A stretch of DNA of 64,000 nt from Gossypium raimondii. Lineage: Eukaryota; Streptophyta; Magnoliopsida; Malvales; Malvaceae. This document shows positions 21,864 to 34,581 of the stretch, in pieces; the first letter of the stretch is position 1, and each line of letters opens with the position of its first letter. The notes under the pieces are model-generated. The model ran no database searches. It was given only the letters and a program-made list of their open reading frames with translations, and had not been told where the DNA came from. A program made the position numbers and the translations under genes. The stretch is taken from assembly GCF_025698545.1 (NCBI RefSeq), contig NC_068569.1, positions 21,452,001 to 21,516,000 of the forward strand, given 5' to 3'.

Positions 21864-24738
21864 CTACATAATTGTACACGAACAACTTCTTTCACTTCCA
21901 TTATCAAATTCATCGTCCGATCCACCTGTTTCACTGACATTAGACAGAAACGTACAATTTCATCACCATAGTTCAAGGTAATCTTATGATAGACTCAAAA
22001 AAGAAAAAAAGTGAATAAAGACTGAAAGAGCGAGGGATTGGCATGCAAAAACATGAAAAGAAGAACTAACAAGGAGGCTATTTGAACAGTTAAATAAAAA
22101 TAAACAAGAAACCTAGGATCTTCACCATCTAGGAAGTAAGAAGCGATACCTGGCTATGGAATTACTGCAAACCAAACGAATGTGCACTATGGATAACATA
22201 TTTAACAGTTTTGGAATAAGGAACTGAAAGGAAAACTGGTAGGTTACTTATTAAAATAGCCATGCCAACGGCATACAATGCACACATTTCTTGCGAGTCT
22301 TTTGACAAAATACTTGGGAAAAAAAACAGAGGATGAAGGAAGACTGCTAAGTGATTATCTGCCTAGTGCTATATAAGAAGACAATATTACCATTCCAAAA
22401 ATGCATGCTGACATGCATCTAATAACAAAATCACATTCAACAACTCAACTAAAACCTAAGGGGATATATATGTATTAAGTATGCATGTATATTTTACTAG
22501 TGCATACCTTGGAATTCTAAATGAAAGTGTAATCCAGGAGGGAAAGCTCCTCCAAAAACACAGGTACGTTTTATAACACAATTGTCTGGTCCTCTATCAT
22601 TTTCAGTATGGACCAGTCCTCAAAAACATAAATGCACCATTGATATACCAACCGTACACTGTAATCAATGACAAGCAAGCAGTGATCCAACATTGATGTA
22701 TCACAACACCTTGAACAACTTAAAGGCGTTCACACATAGAAAAACCATTAACTCCAAATGTAATTAATGTTCAATCTCTACCGACCAAACACCCCTTTGC
22801 ATGGATTTAAAATAAGATAATCAGCTGTCTTCCTGTTTAGTTGCTTTCTGATGACCAATTAAAATTGATATGAAAATTACTTACTACTTAAATCCAAAGT
22901 ACACGTAAAAATTTGAACATCACATAAAATTTATTGAAAAAAGTTCTAAAACTTTCAAATTTTGAGTTTACTTTTCAAGATCCATGATAAATCTAATATC
23001 TTTTCTATAAATGAAGTTGACATATTAGCTACCCAAATGATACATTCAAGAGTACGTTCTCCTTAATAAAAAGAAAAAGAAGAAAGATTATTTTTCCTCA
23101 TAGAATAATCACAGTGATCTCAGTGATCCATGATCAATCCAATATCTTTTCTATATAATGAAGTTGACATATTAGCTACCCAAGTGATACATTCAAGAGT
23201 ACTTATTAAAAAAAAGAGTATTTTTCCTCATAGAATAATCTCAGTGATCTTGAGTAAAAACTCAGAAGTATGCCCACAACTTTAGCATTTCTAATAATTT
23301 TCTTCTTAAGCTTTAAAATATTTTAGTCCCAAGAAAATTTACTTTCATCTATATGCTTTTGAAGGCTGTCATTACTCATCGTAATAACACAAATTACCAC
23401 CTACTAGGAAATAATGATGCATTCCACTCAATTTATTCAAATGATAACTCAAACAGGAGTAGGGCATGTTAATCACATTTTGAAAGCCTAAAAATATGTG
23501 TCGGCTTCTTACATAACCTCAAAAGATCATATATTTGAGAACCAATGCTCTAAAATCAGATCTATGTAAATCATGAACCAGGAACTATGCAGTATGCACT
23601 CATGCATCGTAACTAAGCAACCAGTAGCAAGGCTTCCTATACATTTACAACCAAGAAACCAACCCAAAGTTTGACAAAATTTAGCATCAACAGAGAAGTC
23701 CAATTCATATCTATGGGGCATGTTGTAACATCATTCAGATCCAATTTCAAGTTTCCAACATGTTATTTTACTGTTCAAGAAGTAAATACCCCAAATTCAA
23801 ATTTTCTATTGTTACCATTCTTTGAAGGAAAACTATGTATCAAAATAAGATTGCACAAAGCTGTTTTGATTTATAGTATTACACAAATTGCAATGGGTGT
23901 CAGCAGAATTCAGAGAAAGTTTTAGTATTTTCTCAAGCAAGAAAATTTTGATATGTGAATGATCACACTATTTTACGACCCATGGGGCATGAGTGTCCAT
24001 AGAATCGGGGATGCTATTAAGTATTCAAAACTCCCTTAATAACTAGCTATAGAACAATGAGAAGTGTAAGTTCAACATGCACATAAACTAAGACAGAAAA
24101 CATATCATGATAGCATATAAACTTTAAAAAAATGTTACTGCATTGCCCTAGAACCTTAATTAAGAGCAGAATTTATCGTACCTGGGCTCAAATTCCCTGA
24201 TTTCAGCTAGCTCACTACCATGAGCATCCGTCCACTGTACCTTTCTTCGTTCTGGATGACTAGGGATATCACCATCCTTGTCCCCTGATGCCTCATGGTC
24301 ATTAACATCCTCAACAGGAATGAGAGTATTGATTGGTCGCTTCTTCAAACTACTTTTAAGGGCAATCTCTCTTACATTACTATTTCCATCATCAAGTTGA
24401 CTTGCGTGATCATTAGTTTTATCCAAAACATGAAGTTCCGGCAAGACATCCTGCTGTTGAACAGGGCCAACTTTCAAAGCCGATGCGGCATCAAGTCCAG
24501 CGGAAGTGCGACCAAAGCAGACAAAAGAGGTGCACCCTCGGGAGAGCCGGTTCTTGATGGAAGCCAGTTGATTCAGGTCAGGTTCAGATTCTTGGTCCAC
24601 CAACTGGTAATGATTCCACGGCGAAACTCTCATGGGCTTGTCCTCGTGTTTCTGACCCAAGAGAAGAAGGGCCAAGCCCTTGCTATACCCAGACACTGAA
24701 GAACTGAAGAACCCTCCTCCTTCTACTGTCAATAACAT
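21864..24738 (-). CDS. Plant-specific protein with conserved KVQW/IREFEPSE block and CaaX-like C-terminus (208 aa)
   Basis: Two coding exons: 24738-24182 (donor GTACGA) and 21933-21864 (acceptor GTCAG); 557 + 70 nt gives 208 aa and stop TAG. A 5' non-coding exon probably ends at 25455 (CAG|GTAAAT), with a leader intron down to about 24770. The protein has a variable N-terminus, a segment with NRLSRGCTSFVCFGRTSAGL, a KSSLKKRP element, and RRKVQWTDAHGSELAEIREF leading across the intron into EPSETGGSDDEF. It ends SERSCSCTIM: the last four residues C-T-I-M fit a farnesylation CaaX box, with another Cys two residues upstream that could be palmitoylated. No catalytic domain or membrane helix is seen. 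I do not recognise a named family. Peripheral membrane attachment is inferred from the tail only. The ~2.2-kb intron contains a tandem duplication. Confidence 0.82.
22978..23252. repeat. Two-copy tandem duplication inside the intron
   Basis: A segment of about 130 bp containing gaagttgacatattagctac and ttttcctcatagaataatc is present at about 22978-23120 and again at about 23123-23252. The copies differ by small changes and an A/G-rich indel. It lies in the large intron of the 208-aa protein gene. Confidence 0.88.
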
Positions 24739-25455
24739 GAGTTCTTCTCATCTGGGGCAACCAGATAACACCTTTGTTTTTCTTTTCAACAACCCTCAAG
24801 TTACAACAAATTGAAGCAAACTAGCCCTAACTCCTTCATCCATCCATATCTCACAGTCAGTGAAAGTTATGAAAATTTCCCAAACAATCAAATTTAGCAA
24901 TCAATTAAAGGCAAAGCTCTTAAATTTCATATGTAGTTACTAAGGAAGTGCAAATCGAAGCAACCAAAAGTTATTGCAGACATAATAACTATTGAATTCC
25001 TTAAAATTATCAACAATGTCAATCCTCTTTAAATAATTTACTACCATACATAATTAATATCCATGAATTTATTAAATAATTATTTAAACTTCAATGCATT
25101 AATTTTATTGTTTTTAAGCTCTAAAGAAAAAAATCAACAGAGTTAGTATTTTATACACTGGACCAGCTCACAGCAACACTCAATAAATATAGAGAAACTC
25201 TTAAGAACATCCATGGCAAATAGAAAATAAAAAAATTTAGTGATTTAAGATCTGTCTACTTTTGATGTAACAAGGGCCAGCTTAAAGCAGTGCTCTCTGT
25301 TTGATTGAAGTGAAACCATTAAAAATGGAACACATAGAAGATGACAGTGAACATCTAAAATTAAAAGGAGAAAAAATGAAATGATTTGCTTTCCTTTCAC
25401 TTTCTCGGGAAACAAACAAGAAATCAGATAAAAAAAGGAGCTTTAAAATTTACCT

Positions 25456-25929
25456 GATGGCGATTAAACGGATCTGAAGAGTAGAAGAAACTCAAGAAAA
25501 TCAAAATTGGCGGCGCCGGAATGTTCGATCGCGGCGAACGTACGAATTAATCGACGAGATTTTGAAAAAAGGCGAGGCAAAATAGGAAAATAAAAATAAA
25601 AGCCGAAGAAAAAAAAAAGAAATATTAGAGTCGGGGGAAATAAAAAGAAAGCGTTTATGTTTAGTTGCTAAAGTAATCCTTGTAAATATAAATAATTTAA
25701 ATATAAATATAATATATATTAAATTATTGAATCAATCATATTTATTAATAATTTTTATAAATAATTCTAAGTGAATGATAAGGATAGTGACATCCACGGC
25801 GGAAGATAGCGATTAGCGGTGGGTCCCATTTTTTCTTATTTGTTTTTTGGATCTTTTAAGAGAAAAAATCAAAAAAAGAAGAAAGAAAGATATGATGGGA
25901 AATTGTGTGTTGGAAAGGTAAACTCATAA
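25456..25929. other. 5' leader and upstream region of the CaaX-tail gene
   Basis: This contains the probable non-coding first exon on the minus strand (before the CAG|GTAAAT donor at 25454) and GC-richer sequence around 25500-25560, the only GC peak in the stretch, so transcription probably starts around here. No separate gene seen. Confidence 0.5.
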
Positions 25930-25933
25930 TTAA

Positions 25934-26319
25934 TAGGGATTATGATTTTTTTGACCTCTTAACTTTGTAAGAAAATTATTTTAGTGTTTTATATATTTTA
26001 GATTATTTTAGTAATTAAATTTGTATTTTTATCAAAACACCTTAAAATAAATAAAAATTTATATTTATTAATTTTATTGATATGGTATATACATGACTTA
26101 CCACGTTAATAACATATTAAAAATTAATTAAATATTAACTTGTCATCTATATGGTAATCCACGTATACGCCATGTCACATTAACAAAGTTAAAAAGGGTT
26201 AACTTTTTATCTATTTTGATTTATTTGACAAAAACAAAAAAGTTAAAAAGATGAAATTTTAAATGAAAGGTTAAAATAATTTTTTATAAAGTTGGAGGGT
26301 CAAAAAGTTATTATACCTA
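25934..26319. mobile_element. Inverted-repeat MITE-like element
   Basis: The left end tagggattatgatttttttg and the right end in reverse complement taggtataataactttttg align for about 50 bp, including ...tgacc...aacttt...aaaattattttag/aac. There is no coding capacity. I could not find a convincing target duplication, so the class stays open (Mutator-like is my best guess). Confidence 0.6.
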
Positions 26320-27742
26320 ATAAAGGAAAGATTGGCTTTGTTTGTTTATAATAACATTGCTGTTGAGTCTTAATCAGTAATGAAAATTTTTAACTTTTAT
26401 CAACCAAGTCTTAGATGGTTAATCTTATTGTTATTGTAAAATTTGAACAACAAGGCTTCGAATAAATTTAAAGCATTCCATTCTAAGAACAGCGAATTTT
26501 GAACTACTTAAATAGTCTTTGTTAGTTCCTGAATTCATATACAATTTGAAAAATTAAAATGACTCTAATTTCGGATTGCAAACTTGATTGTTGGGTAGAT
26601 ACTCCTATTCAATTGGGATTCAATATTAAATACTCATATTGACACATATTATAATTAAATTTAAATATTTTATAAGTTAATCGATTTCAAAGAAAAAAAT
26701 GGTATAATTATGTAATCAGTTACCATCCATACCTAATCAGATTCCATCCATACCTATTATTAAATTTAAAAAAATCAAAATTATTTTGAAGTTTAATTGC
26801 CCTGGTGACCCTTTGTTGATGGAGGTCAAAGGAAGGCGGATTAAGGTTAAAGTTGGTGGAATAAAGCCATAGCCACATATTCCTAGCTATAATGGTTTTA
26901 ATAATGAGCTAGTGCTAGGCAGACATGGTCTTAAGCAATAAAAGGAACTATGCATAGTTTTGTTTCTTTTATTATTTTGTAAACCCACTTTTTTTTTATG
27001 GCTATTTGTCACAGTTATCGTTGCATCATCAAATTCTTACCGCTATGCTATTTGACTGACTTTTACAAATATACTTTTGAATGATTGAATACAAGTTTTT
27101 CAACCCAAAAACAGAAAACTGTGTGTGAAATATCGTAGAATTAAATTATTAAAATTGTTCAAAAAATAGTTTAGAATATTTATTTGGCCATTGTACTTTG
27201 TACAAGTTTTTTTCTTTATACTATAAGATATTTTAAATATTTTTCAGCGCAAACCATGTTTAAAATTGTTTTGTATGAAGCAGTTATCAAAGTATAATAA
27301 GGCTGTTGTAGGATTTCATAGCTAGAACAAAGATTCTACAGAAACAAAATGATCAAATCCAAATAAGCAATCACAAGGAATTCTTATAAAGTAAAATTTG
27401 AGAGAATTTTAACAAGCCCTTCGAAATATTTTTTCCCCTTAAAAAAGTAGCTGAATTTTGATTGAACAAAAAATGCTTTACTATGAAATTTAAACCCTCC
27501 AAGCAAATAGAACTGAAACACAAACCGCGCACAAAGACAACACACTACACTAATCTTTTTCAAACGCCTTCAACCAGTCACCTGTGCCAATGTGCTTTTT
27601 ATTTCTGTGTGATGTTTAACAATCTTTATGTCATGCTTTCTTTACTTGGGTAACAGCAGCGACAAACAAAATGGTGATGCACCAAAAGCCCTTCCTGATC
27701 TTGTTAATCGTTGGGGGTTCAAAAGGAAGTTACCTTGCATTC
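26320..27742. other. Intergenic
   Basis: AT-rich, no supported gene. The right part should hold the 3' untranslated region of the 214-aa protein gene on the minus strand. Confidence 0.5.
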
Positions 27743-30700
27743 TCAGTAGGTAGATTCATGAGATGGACTATCGGCATGCATGTCCATTGAGGAGTCATTA
27801 GAGCTGAGAGGATTTGAATCCCTAGTCTGGTTTTGGAGAAAGCTAGGTTCATTGTTCCTGGCTCCATTTCCTGAAGGAAGGCCGCCATTAGGACAGTAGC
27901 CTTCTTGAGCAATGTGGTAATGCTGGAGACTCCGACGAACAGGACTTGATAAAGCATTTGAGAACACTAAATTTTTGGACTGCTGATCACAATGGTCAGG
28001 GCGAGTTCCCTGCACAGCAGTTTGGCCAGATGAGCCTGTAGAGACCATGAAACCGGTATTCATGAACTGCATTGCAGGCTGGGAATGCTGCTGTTGGCTT
28101 GGTGCTCTAGGTGACATTGATGGCTCTTCACCATAGTCCAGTTCATTCTAAAAGCGGATCACACAATATTCAGATTTTCAGAAAATGATAGAAGTTATCA
28201 CAAAAAGGAAGGATCAGAAAACACACAAGGGTAACTCGTGCCGAAAGGATCACAAAAAGATCCCCACATTTCAGAAGGGAGAACCAACCCTTGCTATCTT
28301 CGAAACAAATATACTAGCATTTGCAAAAATCTTTAGAGGCCAAAATTAGATCACAAAACTAACCATTTTTGCTTCCAAGAGCAAATAATGCGTTTCACCA
28401 TCAAGGTACTAAATACTGATGTCACTCAAGGACATTTGGCATCTAGTTGATTGGTGTGCAAACTTAACTACCGAAGAACATAATAATACTCTTGCAAGTC
28501 TTTCACCCTTTCTGATGCAAAATATGAGAACTAAACAAAGACAGATTTGTTGTTTAATATGCAGTAAATATATTGAAGTTACTGTTTATAGCAGTGATCT
28601 TTGTACAAGCACTTGATTTTGACACTTGAACAACATAGATGACCTACTACATTTTAGAATACTATAGTGTAATATGACGATGCACATGCAAGGGAGAGAA
28701 TTAACAGCAACAGATTGAAAGGAGGTTGCCCCTGCACATTCATGTTCTGTGTTCGCAATTGTAATGGCAGCTATCTTACTTCATGAGTCATTGATCTATA
28801 AGTGTTCTTTTTAGTGTAAAAAGAGACCTCTAACCAGCCAACATCCTTGGCCAAAGTACAAAAACTGAATCAGCATGCTGGTTGTGGCATATTTTATGAC
28901 TAAGGTCACCTCTATATTCTATAACAGTTAAGTCAATATCCTAGGGCAAGTACTAACAAAGAGTTCTATGATTGAGTAGGACGAATAACCAAAATAAAGC
29001 AATATAATAATTTCATATCGATGTGTTCAAAACCAAAATCATAGAAAATAATGATTTCACCAAATTGTGAAGACCCAGGAAATCAACCAAAGCTTATTAC
29101 AAAGGTACAAGGCTCTTTTGTTTTATTTGCAGAAATATTCACATCTCAGAGATCAATGCAATAAATTTGAAACTAGTACTAGTACCATTAGTCATAAAAA
29201 CATGCAAAATTGGATCCAAGATTCTTAAAACTACTTCCCCATGTCATTATTTTATTGCAACAAGGAAGACTTGCATGCTTTCAGCATTGACCAACTTGCG
29301 TGCAACTAGATTAAATTGTCTCCTCCAAGTACAGGGAACAACAAGATCTTATACAAGTCTAGATAACTTTCTTTGTTCCTTGTTTATAATTTTCCTTCAA
29401 ATAAAACAAAAAACAACGTTGCATCTCACCACTTCCAAACAATTTAAACAAATGTCAAAAGAGTAGTACTGCACAACGTTTATTTCCAACTTTCAAGTTT
29501 GTCTACTATTTTTCAAAACCCAAAACTAGCTGCAAAATCATTTAGATAGAAATAAGAAGCATGCATGAGTTGATTCAAATGTTGTTTATCTTCTCATAAG
29601 AGTCTAAGATAGAATTACAACCAGATAAAGATTTAACAGACCAGAGAGTTCTGCATGATAAATACTGTAAAAAAACATAATTGACAGAGAAAAAGAGGAA
29701 GTACTTTGTCATTCAATGTCAAAAATATTAACAACAAAGAAAAAGGGGTATGTCATTCAATCTTGAGAGGAAGACTTAGATGAAGTTGTCATGAGATACA
29801 ACATTCAAAGAAGGACAAACCTGAAGGTAACTGAGGATATCCATTGTTGTAACTCTTGATCCTCCCTCTTGTTGTCTCCAAATCCACTGATAGATTTTTT
29901 CCTGAAAACAAGTTCAAATAATTCTATTAGAGAACTTCCAAATCCACTAATAAATTTTTTTCCTGAAAATATGAAATAACCATATTAGCGGAACTTCTAA
30001 CTCGCAATTAGAAGCCCTTTACAGATGACTAATTGAGCAAGTTGACAAAATAAAACGAATAATTTAACAGCTGAAAATTTATAACTCAGTAGATTTACGC
30101 TCAATGTTGTGTGAACAAAGCATAGACCCTTGCTCTTAACAAGGGAAGAGTAGAATTTATAAGAAATACTATGTCGTCATTGGAAGATAAACTTCAAAAT
30201 TGAATTATGATTCTAAAGCATGTCTGAGCGCATGAGTGTGTTGACTTTACCAGAGATTTAAAAGACATCCAAAGTCCTTGTTAGAAGATAAACTTCCAAA
30301 TTGAATTATGATTCTAAAGTACGTCTGAGCACATATGAGTGAGCTGACATTACCAAAGATTTATAAGCTACTGTCAAGCTGCCGGTACACCCCCTAAATT
30401 TCAATCACATTTATTAACACTAAAAATTTAAAATCAAAACCCCTGGAACAGGTTCTAATTAGTTGGTTACATGACCTGGTGGCTAACAAGGTTCAAGCTC
30501 TAAAAGGAATATACTTGAGGACAAAATATCATGGTTTCATTAGCTTCACTTTTATGAGGCAGCAGAGACTAAGCTTATCCTTAAACAAGGAAGAAAACCT
30601 AATCTGATTCATAGACTCCAGCATTTTTCCAGCTGAATCGTTGCAATTAGCGAGTACTGAGCTGAAAGAGGAGAAGGGAAATTCTTTTGTTAATTTGAAA

Positions 30701-31158
30701 CCCCTTGTTAAATGTATCAATTCCCACCAAAGATGGGCTCAACTCAAATTTACCATGACTTATAAGCATCCTCAAGCGATCAGTTCCACTCTTTGCTAAA
30801 TGCACAACATATCGGCAACTGCATTTGTTCTTTAAACAAAAATATATTATTATCATTTAGGTTTTTCAGCCAAAACAAAATGCACACCATGTAAAGCACA
30901 CAGAGACACAAATGCAATATATCCAAAAACGCAAGCAAACAATGAGCTAATAAATTTATTCCAAACCAGTAAACCCCTAAGCATATTCGCATTAAAAATA
31001 TAAAATTTAATAATAAAATCAGGCTTGATTGATCAAAATAATAAACTTTGAGCCGCTCAAAGATAGACACGCGATAAAACGCAAAACCCAGATATAAAAG
31101 TACATAAAGCTAAGATTGCATGCAAATAAATAACCCAAAAATGAAGGAATATGTGTAA

Positions 31159-31208
<50 letters not shown>

Positions 31209-31392
31209 CTGGAGATGAAGAGAGGAATTATACAAGGCCATGGCGTTTGCCAGCTTGGAAGGAGAGTTTTTGCTGATTCATGGTCTGAGTATAAAGGTGA
31301 GACAAGGAGTTAGCGGCGCTGCAAAAGGAGGCGTACATAGTCCGATCAACCTCATCGAGGCTCGTCGCTATCGACTTCCTTTTCTTCCCCAT
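27743..31392 (-). CDS. Conserved plant protein of unknown function (214 aa, three exons)
   Basis: Exons: 31392-31234 (53 codons, donor GTATAA), 29901-29821 (27 codons, donor GTTTGT) and 28147-27743 (134 codons plus TGA). All junctions are in phase 0. The N-terminal 90 residues are the conserved part: MGKKRKSIATSLDEVDRTMY, SAANSLSHLYTQTMNQQKL, then EKIYQWIWRQQEGGSRVT and MDILSYLQNELDYGEEPSMS. These look like helical, possibly protein-binding segments. The C-terminal 120 residues are low-complexity, Ser/Gln/Asn-rich and probably disordered. I recognise the N-terminal block as one widespread in land plants but know no demonstrated function. The lysine-rich start could act as a nuclear signal (inference). 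A TGGGCC motif about 260 bp upstream (31651) is a common plant housekeeping promoter element. Confidence 0.82.
29936..29995 (-). repeat. Partial duplication of exon 2 splice acceptor (pseudo-exon)
   Basis: On the minus strand, the segment with TTTTCAGGAAAAA and GTGGATTTGGA at the start of exon 2 (about 29905-29877) is repeated about 60 bp upstream within intron 1. The copy has one extra A and would read into a stop within a few codons. It therefore offers a decoy 3' splice site ahead of the real one. Confidence 0.8.
30175..30375. repeat. Two-copy tandem duplication in intron 1
   Basis: About 90-100 bp containing ttgaattatgattctaaag and acgtctgag/atgtctgag occurs at about 30180-30270 and about 30283-30373. 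Intronic, no coding role seen. Confidence 0.85.
31155..31209. repeat. (TATATG)n microsatellite next to a splice donor
   Basis: About eight to nine copies of the hexamer atgtat/tatatg. On the minus strand it lies about 25 nt downstream of the exon 1 donor of the 214-aa protein gene. Confidence 0.95.
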
Positions 31393-31659
31393 TTATCCCG
31401 ATTCCCTCTCTCCTGCGATCGACAGGGGTTCTCGGTTGCTTTTTGGCGATCGATGAAAAGAGAATTTTTCACCTTTCCATTTTGTTTAAACTTTTTTTCT
31501 TTCTTTTTTCTTTTTTTTTTTTTTGTACTTTGTGGTTTGTGGTAGAAGATTTGAGAGAAAGCTCGCTTCGTTTTTATACATGTTTTTAATGAGATGATGG
31601 TTGAAGCAGGAGGCTTGAGAGACACTTCACGGCAATGCATGCGATCGGGTTGGGCCACT

Positions 31660-32049
31660 CATATAAAGCCCGTTTAGGCCGCCTCATACATTAGCTTAGC
31701 TATACCGCACGAGTGAGATACGTAAGCAATGGTTCTAGGAAATTTAGGTCCATTAAAGTGAGATTGATTATTATAATGGTAAGATTAAAATTATTGGTGG
31801 GATATGTGTTTAGATTTAACTATAACAATATTTTTAAAGTGAAATGTGATAAGAATAGAAAATAATTTTTATTTGAAAATATAATAAATAATTAAAATGT
31901 TTAAAATACTAAGTAATGTATTATATATTTATTTAAAAAGTAATATATAATTATTTAAATTTATTTATTATATATATAAAATATTGAAAATATTTAACTT
32001 GAAATAATTGAAAACTAAAATAATAAATAATTTAAAAACTTTTAATATA
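31660..32049. other. Intergenic, upstream of the 214-aa protein gene
   Basis: AT-rich; nothing else recognised apart from the promoter-type motif noted with the gene. Confidence 0.4.
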
Positions 32050-32152
32050 ATTGAGTCTTAGCTTGATTGGTATAAGTATTGTTGTTAATATAAAAGAACG
32101 TGAATTTGAGTGTGTTGAAACGCATTATCCTTCTAGAGGGACTATGAGACTT
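32050..32152 (+). mobile_element. Short SINE-like repeat, copy 2
   Basis: Starts attgagtcttagcttgattg and matches the copy at 9866-9985 through gaacgtg, gaatttgagtg and tgaaacgcattatcc. A T-run follows at about 32153. Confidence 0.5.
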
Positions 32153-32199
32153 TTTTTTTTTTTGAAAGTTCAGAAACTCACTCCCTCCTTATATGTTTT

Positions 32200-33219
32200 T
32201 TCTAATATATTGAGTGGCTCACTCAATTGATCCGAAAGAAGATTGATGAGGGCATTAGAAACCAATAAAAATGAGCAAAGACGTTGTTGGTGATTTCTCT
32301 CTTAGCTCTGGGCATAAGATCAATAATTAAAAGACTCGTATTTTCTTCTCAAAGAACATGCAAACTAACATAAAGACTTCTATTAGTAGTGCCCTTAGTT
32401 TAGTTAGTGTTATAGACTTGGGAGATATCTTGGTGTTCCTCTTCTCCATAAAAAAGTAACTAATGCAACCTATCGATAGATTCTTCAACAGATGCAACAA
32501 AAACTTACAAGGTGAAAAGCTCACACTCTCTCTTTTACTGGTAGAGTTACTTTAGCTAAAGCGATTCTAAATTCAATCCCCATTTATGCAATGCAAATTG
32601 TGGTCATTCTTAAAAGCAGTTGCTTCGAGATGGAGAAATTATTCGTAACTTCGTTTGGGGACAATTCATAAAATAAACTGAGATTCATCTTGTCAAATGG
32701 GGAGATGTTTGTAGGGTGATTGATTGCAGTGAACTAGGCATTCGAAAGATGGAATTTATTAATGACTCATTTCTTATGAAGGTTGCATTCTTACTTGTAT
32801 CTAAGAGGGATGTTCTTTGGGTGAGAGTGTTATAGTCCAAATATAAGTCTTGAGTGTTGAGAGGTTATGCCTTTGATTCTTTGGAGTTCAACAGGTTGCA
32901 ACTTTGGAAGGATGTTTGTGGTGTGTGGGAGGATGTTAGAAGAGGTATTATATGAAAATTTGGTATTTGCAACAATATTGATTTCTAGAGGGATAGATGA
33001 CTTTATGATTTTGAACCTCTTATTGATTATTATTTAATAAGAATTTGGTATCGGATTCACATGTACCAATCAATTAGATGTTAATACTGTTAGGGAATTG
33101 GATCGGAATCAATTCGATAGTTTGCTTTCGTTTACTTGTCTTGCAAAAGTCATAGCAACTCTGCCACCTTGATGTAATGACATCAATAACTTCCCAAGCT
33201 AGAAACGAGAGAAGAAGCA
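32200..33219 (+). mobile_element. LINE (non-LTR retrotransposon), reverse transcriptase 3' part, degenerate
   Basis: Conceptual translation with frameshifts and stops gives blocks typical of plant LINE RT C-terminal regions: GRVTLAKAILNSIPIYAMQ (about 32540-32600), then words corresponding to a W-G-x-V motif, GIR near 32740, and FLMKVAF near 32775. All are heavily mutated. The element is cut at about 33219 by an inverted-repeat transposon and resumes at about 47283 with the zinc-knuckle and RNase H region. The left boundary is not clear. Confidence 0.72.
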
Positions 33220-34208
33220 TTTTACAGTTAACTTAAGGGTGTAAAAAGCCCTCAAACTTTTCAAAAAAAGCAATTAAGTTCCTACCTTTTTTTGCACACA
33301 ATTAGGTACTTGAACTTTCAAGATGCATAAAAAATGCCGTCAAACTTTTTCAAAAATAGTAATTAAGCCCCTTTTTATTTTGCACTCAATTGGGTACTTG
33401 AACTTTCAAAATGCATCAAAAAGGCCCTAAAACTTTTTCAAAAAAAAGCAATTAAGCTCTTTTTTTTGGCACTCAATTGGGTATTTGAACGGTCAAATGC
33501 ATCAAAAATGCCCTTTGACCATTAACTTTAACAATTAACCGTTAAATTTAACTACTCCTAATTTTTTCAATTAAAGCCACCCGTGTCAACCACGGTGTGA
33601 CATGTGGCAAAAAAATTATAAAAAACAAAAATCAATAAAAGTTATAAAAAATTAAATTTTAATAGAAAATATATAAAATTTATTAAAAATTAGAAAATAA
33701 ATTTATAAAAATCATAAAAAATTATAAAAAATTGTAAAATTTTATAAAAAAATCATTAAAAATTTATAAAATGCATGAAAAGGACCTTTAACCATTAATT
33801 TTAACCGTTGACCGTTAAAGTTAACGACCCCCAAATTTTTTTAGTTAAAGCCGTAATGTGTCGCAACACAGCGTGGCATGCGACGAAAAATGACAAAAAA
33901 TAAAAATCAATAAAAGTTAGAAAAATTATAAAATTCTTCTTTTAGTACAATAATTTTTATAATTTCTTTTCTATGATTTTATATTTCTTTACTTTTTATA
34001 TTTTTTACGACTTTATAAAATTTATAATTTTTTATATTTCTATATATTTATAATTTTTTATGATTTTTATAAAATAATACAATTTTTTATGATTTTATAA
34101 TTTTTTATAATTTTAATATTTTTATAGTTTTTATTAAAATTCAATCATTTTATAACTTTTATTTATTTTTTTATTTTATCATTTTTTGCCACATGTCATG
34201 TTTGTGGT

Positions 34209-34581
34209 TAGACTTGTCCATGGGCAGGCGGCCCAACTTCACTGACGGCCCGCTTGAAATATGGGAGGATTCGGGTAAAATATAGGCCGAAATATGGGCT
34301 TGGACAAAAAACGAGGCCGTTTAAAAATGGGCGGGCTCGGCTCAACTTTTTGGCTGGGGCCTGCCGCCACCTTGAATATAATAAATATATTTTTATTTTT
34401 ATTTTTAATTTTAAAATACTTTAAAATATTTTTATTTTAAAATATTTTTTGTGTTTATTAAAACCGGGCGGGCGGGCTCGGGCTTATTTTTTTCCTTTGG
34501 GCACTGGGTAAAATTTCAGGCCCATATTTCGGGGCGGGCTGAATTTTTTTCCGGGCCCGGCCCGGCCCATGGACAGGTCTA
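34209..34581. mobile_element. hAT-like MITE inside the foldback-like element
   Basis: Ends tagacttgtccatgggc and, reverse complemented, tagacctgtccatgggc are near-perfect inverted repeats. Flanks tttgtggt (34201-34208) and gctgtggt (34582-34589) match at 6 of 8 positions. The GC-rich arms (gggcgggctcgg, ccgggcccggcc) and an A/T core are shared with the element at 7304-7878. Confidence 0.75.

Noticed and set aside
24295-24699. 134-residue ORF on the plus strand
   Set aside because: Antisense of exon 1 of the CaaX-tail protein gene.
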